Shown: one piece after another, positions 43,301 through 54,490 of the stretch
Layout of the letters: each line of letters opens with the position of its first letter
How positions within the stretch are numbered: the stretch's first letter is position 1
Assembly: GCA_026075535.2 (NCBI GenBank)
Contig: AP026550.1
Location: forward strand, 5,208,001-5,272,000
DNA: 64,000 nt
Source: Tricholoma matsutake
Taxonomy: Eukaryota > Basidiomycota > Agaricomycetes > Agaricales > Tricholomataceae
Reading direction: 5' to 3'
Position numbers and translations under genes: made by a program
Notes under the pieces: generated by a model
What the model was told of the DNA's origin: nothing
Database searches by the model: none
The model's input: only the letters and a program-made list of their open reading frames with translations

Positions 43301-44626
43301 AGAAGACTGGAAGATAGAAGACGGCCTTCTATTCTTCCAAGACAGGTGCTACATCCCGGACAACGGAGAACTACGGAAGAAGCTGGTGCAAAAATACCAC
43401 AAAGGAGTAACCAGTGGACACCCGGGACAATGGCAAACAACTGAAATGATCAGGAGAGACTACTGGTGGCTGGGGATGATGATGTACATCAAAAACTACA
43501 TTGCTGGATGTGCAGTATGCCAGCAGATGAAGGTCAACACGCACCCGACGAACCCCTTGCTACAACCAATCAAATCTGAAGCGACAAGACCATTCGCAAT
43601 GGTGACAACAGATTTCATAACTGACCTACCTGAGTCCGGTGGTTATGATGCACTCATGGTCGTGGTAGACCATGGGCTTATGAAGGGGGTAATTTTTATC
43701 CCTTGCAGGAAAACTGTGGATGCATTGGGAGCGGCCACCCTCTATCTAGACAATGTCTACAAACGATTCAGCCTCCCAGACAAGATCATCTCCGACAGGG
43801 ATCCCAGATTTGCCTTGCAGCTTTTCCAGGAGCTAGGAAGACTGCTCGGAATCAAGCTGGCAATGAGCATGGTGTACCACCCCCAGACTGATGGGGAGAC
43901 AGAACAGGTGAACCAAGAAGTGGAAGTATACTTACGGATCTTCTGCTTGAACAACCAGGAGAATTGGAAGCACCTCCTCCCAACCATGGAGTTCATGCAC
44001 AACCAGAGAACACACTCCGTACAGAAGAACTCCCCGTTCTACCTCATGATGGGCTATGAGCCCAAGGTGATCCCACTCCCCTACCTGAAGACAAACATAC
44101 CAGCCATAGAAAAACGAATAGTTGCTCTGCAACGAGCCCGAGACAAAGTGAAGGCAACTCATGAGTTGGCCAGACAAATGATGGCGGAAAGAACGACAAG
44201 ACACTTCACCCCGTTCAAAGAAGGAGACAGAGTGTGGCTAGAAGTGAAGACCCTCAGAACAACGCACCAAACAAAGAAGCTTGCACCAAAAAGAGAAGGA
44301 CCGTTCTCTATCGAGAAGGTCCTAAGCCCACTCTCCTATTGACTGAAGTTACCAGAACAGTGGAAAATACACCTGGTATTCCACGCGGCACTTCTTTCCC
44401 CATACAAAGAAACTGAGACACATGGACCGAACTTCCCAGAACCACCGCCTGACCTGATAGAAGGCAAATCGGAGTATGAAGTGGAAGCGATCATCGGACA
44501 TAAAAAGAAAGGAAGGACCATGCACTTCTTAGTGAAGTGGGTTGGATACCTGACCTCGGAGAACTCATGGGAGCCCGAGGGAAACCTGAAACAGGCCAAG
44601 ACAATCCTAGGAACATATAAACAGTG
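40367..44626 (+). pseudogene. Gypsy B pol: protease-RT-RNase H-integrase-chromodomain
   Basis: Order of domains: aspartic protease (LLDSGVGGIF, 40510-40540; IILGLPWLRRINPVIDW), a charged repeat-rich spacer of about 200 residues, RT ([30 protein letters not shown], catalytic [10 protein letters not shown] at 42300-42330), RNase H (IESDASKHATGGVL, LSDHKNLTYF), H2C2 (HKGVTSGH...CAVCQQMK), integrase (VTTDFITDLP, IISDRDPRFA, HPQTDGETEQVNQE: D, D, E all present), and chromodomain YEVEAIIGHKKKGRTMHFLVKWVGYLTSENSWEPEG (44480-44580). Defects: TGA for arginine at 41930, 41998 and 44341, and a short duplication near 42350 (caggaaacaccaggaa) that shifts frame. Few changes would separate it from an active copy. 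Confidence 0.92.
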
Positions 44627-45164
44627 ACGACAGAACCCCCAAGACCAAGACACCCACTGAACCAACCACGAAAGAAACCACAGAATGCTCCCCACCCCAT
44701 CGACACTACACCTACCATGAACCCCAGCAAGGACTGGGCAAACGGTCATCGACCAACGACCACTGATGAACATACTCCCTGGCAGACCCGCATGGATATG
44801 CCCGCATGGGATTCCCTTCTGGATTACAAGGGACGACTGGATAAGAAGATTGTCCTCGACCTGTCCCAAATGCTGCCTCTTTGCCTGGAGGAGCACGAAG
44901 GCGGACTACACCTGGGTGAGGACCCAATACGAACAATGGTGTTTTGAGGAAGAGCGAGATGGGGAAGACTACAGCCCGGAGGATTTCTGCGTCGACTGGA
45001 CAGGGCTTCGTCCAGGCATGAGGCCACTGGTGGATGTGAACAGACCCCTGTGGATCGACCTCCTGTGGAATGCCCATTACGATGAAGAAAGCGGATATGG
45101 TCTGGTGAGAAGACTCCTGCTCGGAGAACACGGAGAGTTGGGAACGCTGCTGTGCTCCAACTGA
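44624..45164 (+). pseudogene. Gypsy B extra sense ORF before the 3' LTR
   Basis: After the chromodomain stop there are two overlapping frames. The first (44624-44947) reads MTTEPPRPRHPLNQPRKKP, then MDMPAWDSLLDYKGRLDKK. The second is convincing from about 44890 to 45164, with YTWVRTQYEQWCFEEERDGE, FCVDWTGLRPGM, PLWIDLLWNAHYDEESGYG and LLLGEHGELGTLLC. A single slip near 44890 could join them into a protein of about 180 residues. I do not recognise it. It occupies the place where errantiviruses carry env, but no signal peptide or membrane segment is visible. It is not evidently related to the extra ORFs of Gypsy A. Confidence 0.5.
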
Positions 45165-45722
45165 TTCCCTCAAACCCAACAATTCCACCCCACCTCTTGA
45201 CTAGGAAGGAGAAAAAGATTTTGATCGAAGTCAGTGACTTCGAAGATAGAGAGAGGGTGATGTTACGATTTGTCGTAACCCATGATGACCAGACGTATGC
45301 CAGCAAGGCCGGGTACTTTAATTTTTCTATTCGACTTGACTCACCTCCGACGGAAGATGCCTTGATGCATGGTGACTCCATGCACCCGAACCCACTCCCA
45401 CATGCACCGTGGTACGACAACCCCTTTACATGAGGTCCATGACATCAGATCCATGACATCAGATCCATGACATCAGACGCCTCATGCGTAGCATGAGGCT
45501 TATCTCTTATTGTTCTCTGACATGCTGCGCCACAGCACTCCGTGGCATCGGACGCCTCATGCAAGGCATGAGGCCTGTCTTTTCTATTGTTCTTTCTATT
45601 TATACTTGATAACAATCCTACATTCCAATTGGACAATAGACATCTTCGAACTGTATATAAGCCGTAGTAATACTGTCTGTATTCCTCAGCTTGACCTAAT
45701 TCAACCAACGGTCTTAGACTCA

Positions 45723-47965
45723 CATCGCTCCTTGACTTGTTACAACCACCATAAACAGTGGTAAACACTCCTGCTCGATGTTGGTAGCAACGTCGAGACT
45801 CCAATTTTCGTCCGATTTTTGATCGGATTTCACCATCACGAACGCTCTCGGCGTCTCCAGGCCTGGTTTGATTTGCTAAGAGATCCATCCATCCGATCTC
45901 CAGGGATGTCTCGGTCATTGTTTCCAACAGTGACTGCTATCTGTCTCATTCCCCTTGGCTTCGAGGATCCTGGCTAGGTGAGTGATGTCTATGAAAGAGT
46001 AGTCTGGGTCCCTATGGGGGCTTAGAGTGGGTGTGGGATGCCTGCTTCAATGCTCGCCCAAGTAGAAGCACTCGTTTAGCTAGGGGAGGTCTGGCTTAGG
46101 GGGAAGGACGTTCTTACTGGACTGCTGGTCGTCTTTGAGGCTTCCTGCCTCCATGCTCTGTGAGTTTCTACTACTAGAGACATGCTACACTGACTACCCA
46201 TTGGAATACACCATCGCTAAAAGGGGCTGGGTGATGGTGCCCCCTGGCGGCTAGGCCTACACCTTGGTGGCCGCTTCTCACCACCATCCCTCTACCTCCG
46301 GTGCTCACTCTTCTAGGGTGGTATGACCCGGGTTTGATCTTCTCCCACTAGGCAGCAGGATGTGCGGCTTGCTCGCCCCCTCGGAGCATTCGGAGGCTGT
46401 ATCGGGTGGACCCGGAATGTAGATAAGGGACCAGCCGTTATCGATTCCACGCTGCGTATTTTGATTCTTACCATCATCTACTAGCACTAACACACACTCT
46501 CAATGCCCAAACGGCAAACCAGAGGCCAACCACCACATCGGGGTCTACGCGACCCCGCTTTGATCACGGGCGACATCTTTGATGATGGCGTCCAAGACTA
46601 CGACACCCGGTTCGTGCAAGACAAATCGGAGGTAGCAGCTGCTCTCAAGGCAGCTAGAGATCTATGGGCCGGGGAAGACCTCTCCGACCCTAATGATGAT
46701 GATGACGACGACTCTCTTGCCATGCAAGAGGCTCTCATTTTCGCCGAGGGGGGGCCTAGGCTCTCCTCGAGGAAAATGATCGATCGTGTACGATGGGCAC
46801 TTGGTGTCGACGTCGAACACAAGCGCTGGGTTCGTAGCCTCCCAAAGGAGGATATATATTCACAGGAGCTCGGCATCGCTGAGCTCCTTTATCCGGAGGC
46901 ATCCCCTGCCCCGCTACCGCCTTGGCCCCCCATCCCTGAGCTGGTGGAGGACGAAGTGCCGCTATCTAGGGATCAGAGGTTGGAAATCGAAGCCACCTCT
47001 GATGCCATGTTGCATTTACTGGACATGATGACCTCCTTTGTAGGTACCGTCCGAGTGTCCGCAGTTCCTCTCAACAACAGGAACTCTTGGTGTCAGATGG
47101 CGTGGGAGCTCTTCACCACCACCTGGCAATTTTCAGGGAGCATGATGGAGTCGCTTTGCGCGGCATCAGCTCCCCTTGACCTTACGTCTCCGGCAGCCTT
47201 TCAGGCTTCCTATGCGGCGATGCAGGTGGCTCAGTCTGCTCCACCAGCGGCAGAGCCTCCAACTGAGGAACCCTTGTCCCCGGAACGGCGTCGTCGTCCT
47301 CGCGGGCCTTGCCAATGACCACGCCGAGCTTGAAGAAGGGGACCCCCCCTTCTCTTCACTGCCCACCAGGGCTGTTGTCGGGATGGTGACAATACGTCGC
47401 CGCCCTCTACTTTCCCCCCACTGCGGGGGGGATGATGTCATTGAGTGCATGCTCAGAGTAGCATACGCTCGAGGGGGGGCTTTGACCCCCCTACTTACAG
47501 TAGCTCCGGTGAATAACCAGCTATGGCAGTTCCGGTGAACAACCAGCTGCCTCGTCACTGTCACTTGTGCGTGGACACAGTGATGGTCCACCTCACTCAC
47601 CTGGGGTGGTCAATCCTCGTTGTCTGGTGAAAGACGGTTACTCTTCCCGCAAGGGAGGACTTACGGTGAATTGACACTGCTTGCGCCTGATCTGACTTTG
47701 GTTGGATATGTGGCCGGGGGGACCGAGATAGCACCAGACGGTGAACTAACAGCTAGCCTTTGTGGGGGGGGCCCCTCCCCTACAGATTATTGCCTTTCCT
47801 GTCTGAGAGGACAATGCTGGTACGCCCGCCGTAACGTGGCTTCTGCAAGGGACCTGGTGTGGGATGCGGACATAGGGAATGCGTAGTCTTAGTAGTACCT
47901 TGTTTGTATCTTGACCCGCAGACTGCGATCGAGCCCCACGTTATAAATTGTTGACCCCAAAAAAT
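45723..47965 (+). mobile_element. N8: full-length family-N element in the Gypsy B LTR
   Basis: Flanked by the 13-bp duplication ggtcttagactca at 45710-45722 and 47966-47978. The tail is very short (six A). Same subfamily as N5. Confidence 0.94.
46503..47318 (+). CDS. Family-N protein (271 aa), intact, N5/N8 subfamily
   Basis: One open frame from ATG 46503 to TGA 47318. Start MPKRQTRGQPPHRGLRDPAL, acidic DPNDDDDDDSLAMQEAL (about residues 60-78), WALGVDVEHKRWVRSLPKED, proline-rich PAPLPPWPPIPELVEDEVPL (about 133-152), helical WCQMAWELFTTTWQFSGSMM (about 195-215), C-terminal PERRRRPRGPCQ. Relative to the 25532-26329 protein it has longer acidic and alanine/proline stretches but the same order of parts. 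A stop that seems to be a CGA-to-TGA change may shorten the basic tail (N5 continues QRPRRA). No catalytic motif. Role unknown; it travels in an element that shares only its 3' end with the LINEs. Confidence 0.75.
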   Translation: MPKRQTRGQPPHRGLRDPALITGDIFDDGVQDYDTRFVQDKSEVAAALKAARDLWAGEDLSDPNDDDDDDSLAMQEALIFAEGGPRLSSRKMIDRVRWALGVDVEHKRWVRSLPKEDIYSQELGIAELLYPEASPAPLPPWPPIPELVEDEVPLSRDQRLEIEATSDAMLHLLDMMTSFVGTVRVSAVPLNNRNSWCQMAWELFTTTWQFSGSMMESLCAASAPLDLTSPAAFQASYAAMQVAQSAPPAAEPPTEEPLSPERRRRPRGPCQ

Positions 47966-48285
47966 GGTCTTAGACTCAACCAGAACACTCGACAACTAAG
48001 GAAGTCCCTTAGTTGTGATACACTCGAACTTGACAGCTTAGGAAGCCCCTAGCTGTGATAACCCAAACTTGACAGTTGGAAAGCCTCCAACTGTGATATA
48101 CGAACCGACAGTCTACTCAGAAAGCCTCTGAGTACTGAAAGCCGTGACAACTTGAGGAAGTACCCAAGCAAAGGCAGGAAGCCTGATACACTAGGAAAGT
48201 CTCCTAGTGCAATACGAGACAGTTGGAAAGCCTCCAACTGTAACACACGAAGCCGAGGCTGAGTTAAAGACCTATAGTCTTAACA

Positions 48286-50861
48286 CACCTTGCCTGGCGC
48301 TGAGATAGGTCCCTTTGGAAGTCGAAGTTTTGTAATGTCTTGTGGTCTGTGCAGATGTGAATATGTGAACCTAGTAAGTCAACCCACCATTTCTTTAAAG
48401 CTCGCATAATTGCCAACATTTCTTGCTTGTGTACTGGGTAGTTGCATTCTGCACCATTCATTTGTCTACTCTCAAACGCTACTGGACCCATGGATTCCCA
48501 GCATGGTCCAAAGGAGAGCACTGCTCCCGTTCGTCTCTTGCTTGTGTCACAGGTTACAAAAATCTTGTTCTCTCCAGGGTTTTCATGGTCAATTGTTGTC
48601 AAACAATCTCTTCCGATTATGAGTTGTTTTATGTTATCGAAGGCAGCTTGGTGATTACAAGTCCAGGTAGGGAACGTTGAGTTGCATTCTTTATGAGTGA
48701 GAGGTGATAGCACTGCAGTGTATTCAGCTAGTGTAGGAAGAAAGGATGTGATGTAGCGGACGAGCCCTAGGAATTGGTGTACATGTTTTGCTGATTTTGG
48801 TGCCGGCCAGTTTAGAATCCGTAAGACTTTAGACTGATCAGCTTCGATACCCCATGCTGAAATGTGGTGACCCAGGAAGTCTATGTCTGTGGTGAAGAGT
48901 GTAGATTTCTTCAGCAAGCAGTACAAGTGCACGCCACATAATGCTTCCAGTACCAGCTTCACATTCTGTTTATGTTCCTCCAGCATGTTAGACCAAATGA
49001 TAACGTCGTCAAGATATACATGACATATCTTTCTGATTAGATGTTTGAGGGCGAGGGTAACCCACCTCTGATGTGTTGCTGGTGAGTTTCGCATGCCCAT
49101 GGGCATGACTACCCATTCCCAGAGACCGAATGGAGTAAGGGTAGCTGTGTATTTGATGTCGTCCGGGTGAACAAGGGTCTGGAAAAATGAATTAGTCATG
49201 TCTATTTTGCCCCAGATTTTTCCTTTAGCGCAGTCCGCCAGAATGTCGTCAATCCGTGGAAGAGGGTAGTTATCTGGAACAGTCAGTTGATTCAGGTGAC
49301 AGTAGTCATTCACCCATTGGGGGAGTACAGTTGGGTTGGCCTTTGGAATGATGAATGATGGCAATGCATAAGGTGAAGAAGACGGCCGAATGCGACCTGC
49401 CACAATGTGCTGGTCAATTAGAGTCTTCCAGCCTGTTCAATACTTTCATGGACATCCATATGCATGTGAGATGGATACTGGAGCACCAGGGAGCAGTTTG
49501 ATGTGGTGGTATACCTCGCGAGGGAGATCTTTGATGTGGGGGATGTCCGAGGGGAAGCGGTCTGCGAATGTGTCTTTCATTTGATTATCCAGCTTTCTCA
49601 GCGTTGCTTCTCCTGCCAATTGTGTGATCCGTGTTTTGATTGTTGCGATGATGTCAGGTGGACCAGTAGTGAAAGCTGTCATATCAAAATGTTCTGGATT
49701 TTCCTCAAAAAGCGCCGTTAACTCCATGTGTACAAGAACTCAAGTTTTCTTGGCCTTGCTCTGCCCTGCTCTAATTTGCTGAGCCTCAAGCTTACGATGT
49801 TGAGAAGGAGGTTTCATAATTGCTTGATGGTGCAGTTTGGGATCAGGGGGGTTCAGTAAGTCATATCCTGACTCCTTTGCAATAACGGTTCGCAATTCAG
49901 CATCGACAACTATTTTATTTTTCATGAGAAAATCTAGACCGAGTATCAAGTTGGTGTGAAGGCCAGGACAGATAATTGCGTTGAGAACATGGGAGTGCCA
50001 GAGAGAGTCTTGAGACTGGATCGATAATCTACAATAATGAGTTAATACAAGCGGGGTTCTTGCATTGTTCTTCTTAGTGAAAGCTCTGGAAACAGAAAGC
50101 GGTTTGAACAGAGGTCTTGTGGTGAGGCATAATATGTCAGCGAGTTTGCTAGAAATCAAGACTGGCAAAGATCCATGGTCAATTAGCGCGTTAACGGGAG
50201 TAGCAGCACAGGTAGCTGGAGCATCAACACAGCATGTCCAACAAAGGTGTTGAGGAAGGGCAAAAGGCAAAGTCACGTACTCTTTGACCTCATTAGCATC
50301 TGCATAGTCTTCCAAGTCTCTGTTACTCTTGCTACCTTCAAAAACCACGTCTGCCTCGAAAATGGCAGCGACGGTGGTCGACGCCGCGTGTGTGGCAGCT
50401 TGTATCTTGTCATAAGCAGCTTTTGCCTTGGCTGCATTCACCGCCGTCACCTGCTTGCAATCTTCCAGGGTGAGCCGGGGGTTGGTACAGTTCTGTCCAA
50501 GGTGACCTGCATAAAAAACGCGACACTTGTAGCACCTGAGGTACTGTCTCAGGAGAGTTTTCTCATCTTTAGTGAGCAGTTTGAGAGGTGTGGTGTGGGT
50601 GACATTTGGAGGAGCAGGGGACATGGTGATGGTGATGCTGATGTTCTGCGCTGACGAGTCTCGTAAGATGTTGCCAGCTTTTGCAGCGCAGGAGACCCAT
50701 CCAGCACGGCTCGCTTGCAAATCCTGCTCTAGAAGAAGAAGCCATTCCATCCAATCCTCAAAATCTGTAATGGCGTCGAGGGTACCCTTTGTGGCTCCAG
50801 GTGCGATGCCATTGTTGGCTTTGTAAAGTCGTTTCCTTCCATCAGAGAGATGAGGAATCAA
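48286..50861 (-). pseudogene. Gypsy C gag C-terminus, protease, reverse transcriptase, RNase H
   Basis: Minus strand, continuing gag in the same frame. A zinc knuckle CYKCRVFYAGHLGQNC lies near 50490-50540, protease VNALIDHGSLPVLIS with the Asp kept near 50190 and LILGLDFLMKNKIVVD at 49930. RT from 49403: RIRPSSSPYALPSFI, WVNDYCHLNQLTVPD, KIDMTNSFFQTLVHP, MGMRNSPATHQRW, catalytic HVYLDDVIIWSN (about 48995-49030). RNase H: IFVTCDTSKRRTGAVLS, MLAIMRALKKW, ICTDHKTLQNF. It breaks at SQRQAR where Gypsy B is inserted. In-frame TGA codons at 49738, 49444 and 49435 stand at arginine positions (KT-stop-VL, CP-stop-KY-stop-TG). Otherwise the frame is whole. Confidence 0.9.
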
Positions 50862-51674
50862 GTGGAGTCAGAAACGATCATCAGAAATGTGATAAGGCAA
50901 CTTGGCTGTGCCAAGTTCGTCGTTTGCATTACGGACACTGTTGACCCAAGTGAGGAGCTCGGTCATGCCCTGAGGCAAGATCTGGTCTTGTATGAGCTTG
51001 TCCTCCCAAGAACAAGGTAAGAATTTCTTCTTGAGAGCGAGAAGAAAATCCTGGAAGCTGAGTGTGAGCAATCGAGCTTCTTCCGCATTGATCCAAGACT
51101 GGACCGCTGAGGACTCAAAGTTATAGATAATCTTCCCAACGTGGTCAGCTTCAGCGACATCCTTCACAGAAAAATAGCAACAGCAAGCTGTATCAAATTC
51201 ACAGACGGCTTTGACTGTCAGATGTCCGGGGGTGAGGAGGGGTGCAGAGGAAGGTGATGCCTGCTTAACTTCAGTGGCTGCATACAGGGGGGTAACAGTG
51301 GAAGCCATCGTGGTCGTTGTGCTGGGGGTGTCAGACTCAGAGTTGGATGCAGGGGTGCATTTGAGCGACAGTTGCTTAGCAGTGGTCACAGGGGCTGGTG
51401 TTGGGACTGGGGATGGCAATAGTGAAGAAAGGGGAGATGACAGTGTGTTTAGAGGTACAGGGGCACGTGCTCTACTCCTGGTGGTGAGCGGTGCAGCTTG
51501 TGAGGGAAGTTGAGACAGATTGTTGGTGATAGTCGTGTTGTATATGGGTGGTGAATCTGGGCGAGGCTCTTTGCCTGGGCCTGTTAAATAGGCAAGGTGG
51601 GATAATGCTGGGGTTGGGGCAGATGTCAATAGTACTGGGCTTCTACAGTTTCTGATGTGGCAGCCTCTTCTCAC
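50862..51674 (-). pseudogene. Gypsy C gag N-terminal part
   Basis: From ATG 51674 (minus): MRRGCHIRNCRSPVLLTSAP, a proline/serine/threonine-rich region, then capsid-like sequence LTVKAVCEFDTACCCYF, KIIYNFESSAVQSWINAEEARLLTLSFQDFLLAL and LPCSWEDKLIQDQIL. It ends YHISDDRF-stop at 50868; the TGA replaces an expected arginine, and the frame continues LHLIPHLSDGRKRLYKANNG into the zinc knuckle. So gag and pol of this family are one long fused frame without frameshift signal. The upstream leader (51675-51897) is A/T-rich and holds the priming region. Confidence 0.82.
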
Positions 51675-51897
51675 CCAAAAGGGGTAGATAGCAGTTGGTT
51701 ACAGTGACCTCTTGCATCTTCTTGCCCAGAAAGGGTAGATAGCCACCGGATACAGTAGAGAAATAGTTGTTTGAGGTCAGCGGTGTCACGTTTTGTTCCA
51801 CACTTCAGTATCAAGATACGTTGGGGGTTTTGGTTTCTCTGAGTTTTGAATAAGGCGTTTTGGAAAGATACTCGTCGAGTTCAAATTTAAAAAAAAG

Positions 51898-52129
51898 TGT
51901 AATGAAAGCACACTTGTGCCTTGACCACTTACGAGCGTGAACCACGTAAATTGGAACTTGATATGGATTGAAGGGGGAGTCAAGTACTAACTAAGACACC
52001 GTTCGTGAATCAACAGTTATGCACATGATTGCATATATTAGTAATGGTCCAGGAAGACATGTGATATAAAAGGTAATGCATTGGTGGGAAGTAGGAAGGT
52101 AGTAAGATAATCAATGGAATTATCTTACA
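51898..52129 (-). repeat. Gypsy C 5' LTR (232 bp)
   Basis: TGTAA...TTACA, followed by duplication atgta (52130-52134). Much shorter than the LTRs of A, B and D. No convincing TATA/self-primer pair was found. Confidence 0.92.
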
Positions 52130-52774
52130 ATGTATTCCTCATGTTTTATTTCCTTTTTAGTGTCACTTCTCCCAAACATATATAGCCCTGTACTAGCTAC
52201 TTAGAAAGACAGAATATATCATCCTCTCACACCAATTGTCTGATTTAAGAGCCATTCTCTTGAGTCCAAGCATCTCGACTTAGTCTCAAAGTTCAGTGTT
52301 TTACATCAAATTTCCTCAAACTCCTTGTACTAGCTTCTGGAAACTATTGCATATCATCTATCCCCTCTCGACACCTTTCTACATCCCTATAGTCTATCCT
52401 CAGCCATCGTCGAAAGCATCCTTGTCTTCTATAAAGTCCTTCAAACTACTTCGAACATCATCGCACCTTGTCAAACTACTTCAAACTTCATTGCACCTCT
52501 TTGTACACTCCCGAACTTCATTAAACTTTCCCTTGAACATCATCACAGCACTTTGTACGCTTTCTATCTTTATTGAACTTCTATTGGACATCATCGCAGC
52601 ACTTTGAATACTCTTGAACTTCATCGAACTTCATCAGATACCCTCTAGAGTCATTTCCATAGCCTTGGGTAACAGCAGTGATATTTAGTACCACCTTGCA
52701 ACCTTCCTCTAACTAGTGTTATACCATTTGAGCCCTTATTGTGGGTTTTGTTTGGGTTTCCTGGTCAAGTATCA

Positions 52775-54490
52775 TCACACCACAGGCAAAACCTAAGGCA
52801 GTGGGTATGGCAGTTGACAGTGCCTGAATCAGTAATTATGTAATATTGCCTTTAATGAAGAATCATCACCTGACCTTTCCACAATACAAGCCTAAGAATA
52901 GTGATGGATATGTTCCCCCCCCCGATTACCACCCGATCACCATCTCCCACGGTTGATCAACATGTGCCAGTCTCAGCTAACATTGTGCTCATCATCCCCA
53001 ATGATGAGCATGCTATTCCACTCATTCCTGGCCCTTTCCCTTCGCTTTTTTTGCCAGATAACACTTATGTATGTACATATAGTGTTAATAAGCAGTTGTT
53101 TTCGCTTTTACAGCTATATTTAACCCATAACAAGCACTCTCCCTGGTTGAGAGGAGGAGGGGGTCTCTTCTCTTCATTTGGGGGTGTCTGTAATGCATGT
53201 ATATGGCTGTATATTCATATTAATAGCTAAATACATGAATGGGGAGGGTGCTGTATGAGATGGGAAGGGGGAAATGGGGAGAAGTGACAGAATGAGGGGA
53301 GGGGGTACCATCTACTGGGATTGTACACTATCTACAGCTAGAAAAATGTATGTGGAGGGTATATGGATGTATGTAGAAGCAAGGACTGATGTTGGGAGAG
53401 CTGGGGACAAGGTGCTCTCTGTCAGTGACCTGCATAGGGAGGGAGGAGAGGTGGTCACTTACTTGCATACCTAAGCCTTCCACTTATGAAATGCACCTGG
53501 AAAGAGAGTATCATGGTCCTAATAAATGACCTGATGGACCCCCCAGAGGCCCTGCAGTTGCAAGGATAGACAGAAAAGAGCATATGTACTCAGAAAGAGA
53601 TATACTTACCCTGTGAGATCTGTGGGGCAAAAGTGTTCGCTTTCTTTGATTCCTAGGTCTAGTATAAAGGTAAAATAAAGGTCAGTAAATGTTATGACAG
53701 GGGGAGAAGATCCTGGCTCAACATGGCATGGGTTCCTCACCAGCAGAGGTGAACTTTGTTCAGCATGACTCACCCTCTGTACCTTTCATCCAAACCTCAT
53801 CATAGGCATTCAGTTGGTGCCTTTGGCCTTCATTTATAGCCTACAATTAATCCATATGGTCAGTACTTCATCCTACAAAGTAGGAATTTCACATACTGTA
53901 GTGATCCCCAAACCCCAGGGGGATCAAGTTTGTATCTATTATATTCTGAGGCAGCTGGTTTCTATAAAACCAGCTTCCTAATTTGTACCTTAGTTTACAC
54001 CAGATCACTCACTCAATCCAATTCATATGTTATCCGTGTCATTGCCCAGTGTGATCTAACTTAAACTACCCCCGACTCACTATACATACTTGTCCAGTTG
54101 GGCCATGGCTATGCCTGGCATGAACGAGTCCTCACTTCATGGACTTTTTTTCTTTAGTCTGCAATTATTTTCAACCGACTCCTGTCTCGCCACTGAAAAG
54201 ACACATAGGATACCAAGACAAACAGGAGGCAAGGCTCGAACAAAGTTAAGTAGATGGAATTGGATGAAAGACAAAATGAGCCATGAAAATGCCTTCCTGT
54301 CTTCTTAGATTAGTCTTTAGAAAAACTCACCTATCCCAATCATATGCACTATTTTTGGCTACCAAGATTGATGAGTCACAACATAAGCAGCAAATAAACT
54401 TGTTTAGTTACCGGAGATGACATCTATGCTTTTTGGACCTCCTGGTCGACGTTAATTGGCATTCTCATAAAATCTTTGTAGTATCGCAGG
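52775..54490. other. Unassigned stretch between Gypsy E and Gypsy A
   Basis: No retroelement domains recognised. It contains a 109-codon plus-strand frame at 52901-53230 (MMDMFPPPITTRSPSPTVDQ...) and, on the minus strand, splice-donor-like CAG/GTAAGT words near 53610 and 53740. This may be a decayed host gene or an old element. Nothing here can be assigned a function. Confidence 0.4.
52901..53230 (+). CDS. Hypothetical protein, doubtful
   Basis: A 109-residue frame starting MMDMFPPPITTRSPSPTVDQ and continuing HVPVSANIVLIIPNDEHAIP, then LFLPDNTYVCTYSVNKQLF and a glycine-rich patch. It has no recognisable domain and no clear promoter. The proline/serine-rich start and the hydrophobic middle are not enough to suggest a role. 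It may be an exon of a broken gene, or chance. I include it because it is the longest frame in a stretch otherwise empty of mobile elements. Confidence 0.25.
   Translation: MMDMFPPPITTRSPSPTVDQHVPVSANIVLIIPNDEHAIPLIPGPFPSLFLPDNTYVCTYSVNKQLFSLLQLYLTHNKHSPWLRGGGGLFSSFGGVCNACIWLYIHINS

Larger units (their letters stand above)
38494..48285 (+). mobile_element. Gypsy B: complete element inside Gypsy C pol
   Basis: LTRs 38494-39234 and 45261-48285 (the latter holding N8), duplication cacct at 38489-38493 and 48286-48290. Gag, pol in the -1 frame, chromodomain and a further ORF are all present. The two LTRs differ by exactly two 14-bp units and scattered point changes, so it is younger than A, D or E. 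Confidence 0.95.
45261..48285 (+). repeat. Gypsy B 3' LTR, split by N8
   Basis: Pieces 45261-45722 and 47979-48285 (769 bp). A polypurine stretch gaagatagagagaggg lies just upstream. It carries three tandem copies of the 14-mer tccatgacatcaga at 45436-45477 where the 5' LTR has one degenerate copy. The hairpin array is repeated at about 47991-48241. Confidence 0.92.
34345..52129 (-). mobile_element. Gypsy C, with N7 and Gypsy B inserted
   Basis: Chromodomain Gypsy on the minus strand with 232-bp LTRs (TGTAA...TTACA) and a 5-bp duplication atgta at 34340-34344 and 52130-52134. It is about 5.8 kb without inserts. Gag and pol form one frame from 51674 to 48286. Gypsy B splits pol at the RNase H motif SQRQAR-W. 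Confidence 0.92.
14543..52774 (+). mobile_element. Gypsy E: oldest element, split by D and C
   Basis: Pieces in order: 14543-16359 (RT and RNase H), 31127-34344 (integrase, antisense gene, start of 3' LTR), 52130-52774 (end of 3' LTR). The two inner junctions are made by Gypsy D and Gypsy C. The coding parts join at WPNMKADITWY (16359) and CHLCQ (about 31130), the H2C2 region of integrase. Gag and the 5' LTR are absent. The right boundary of the LTR is tentative. Confidence 0.75.
33887..52774 (+). repeat. Gypsy E 3' LTR, split by Gypsy C (boundaries tentative)
   Basis: Pieces 33887-34344 and 52135-52774. Proposed ends TGATA and TATCA form a 5-bp inverted repeat. It includes a TATA-like catatatagcc at 52178-52188 and many degenerate ACTTCAAAC words on both sides of the split (33985-34080 and 52440-52640), which supports one original unit. 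There is no 5' LTR in the window to compare. Confidence 0.45.

Noticed and set aside
51880..52000. Self-priming in Gypsy C
   Set aside because: The best match (11 of 12 with one mismatch) is not preceded by a TATA box at the expected distance.
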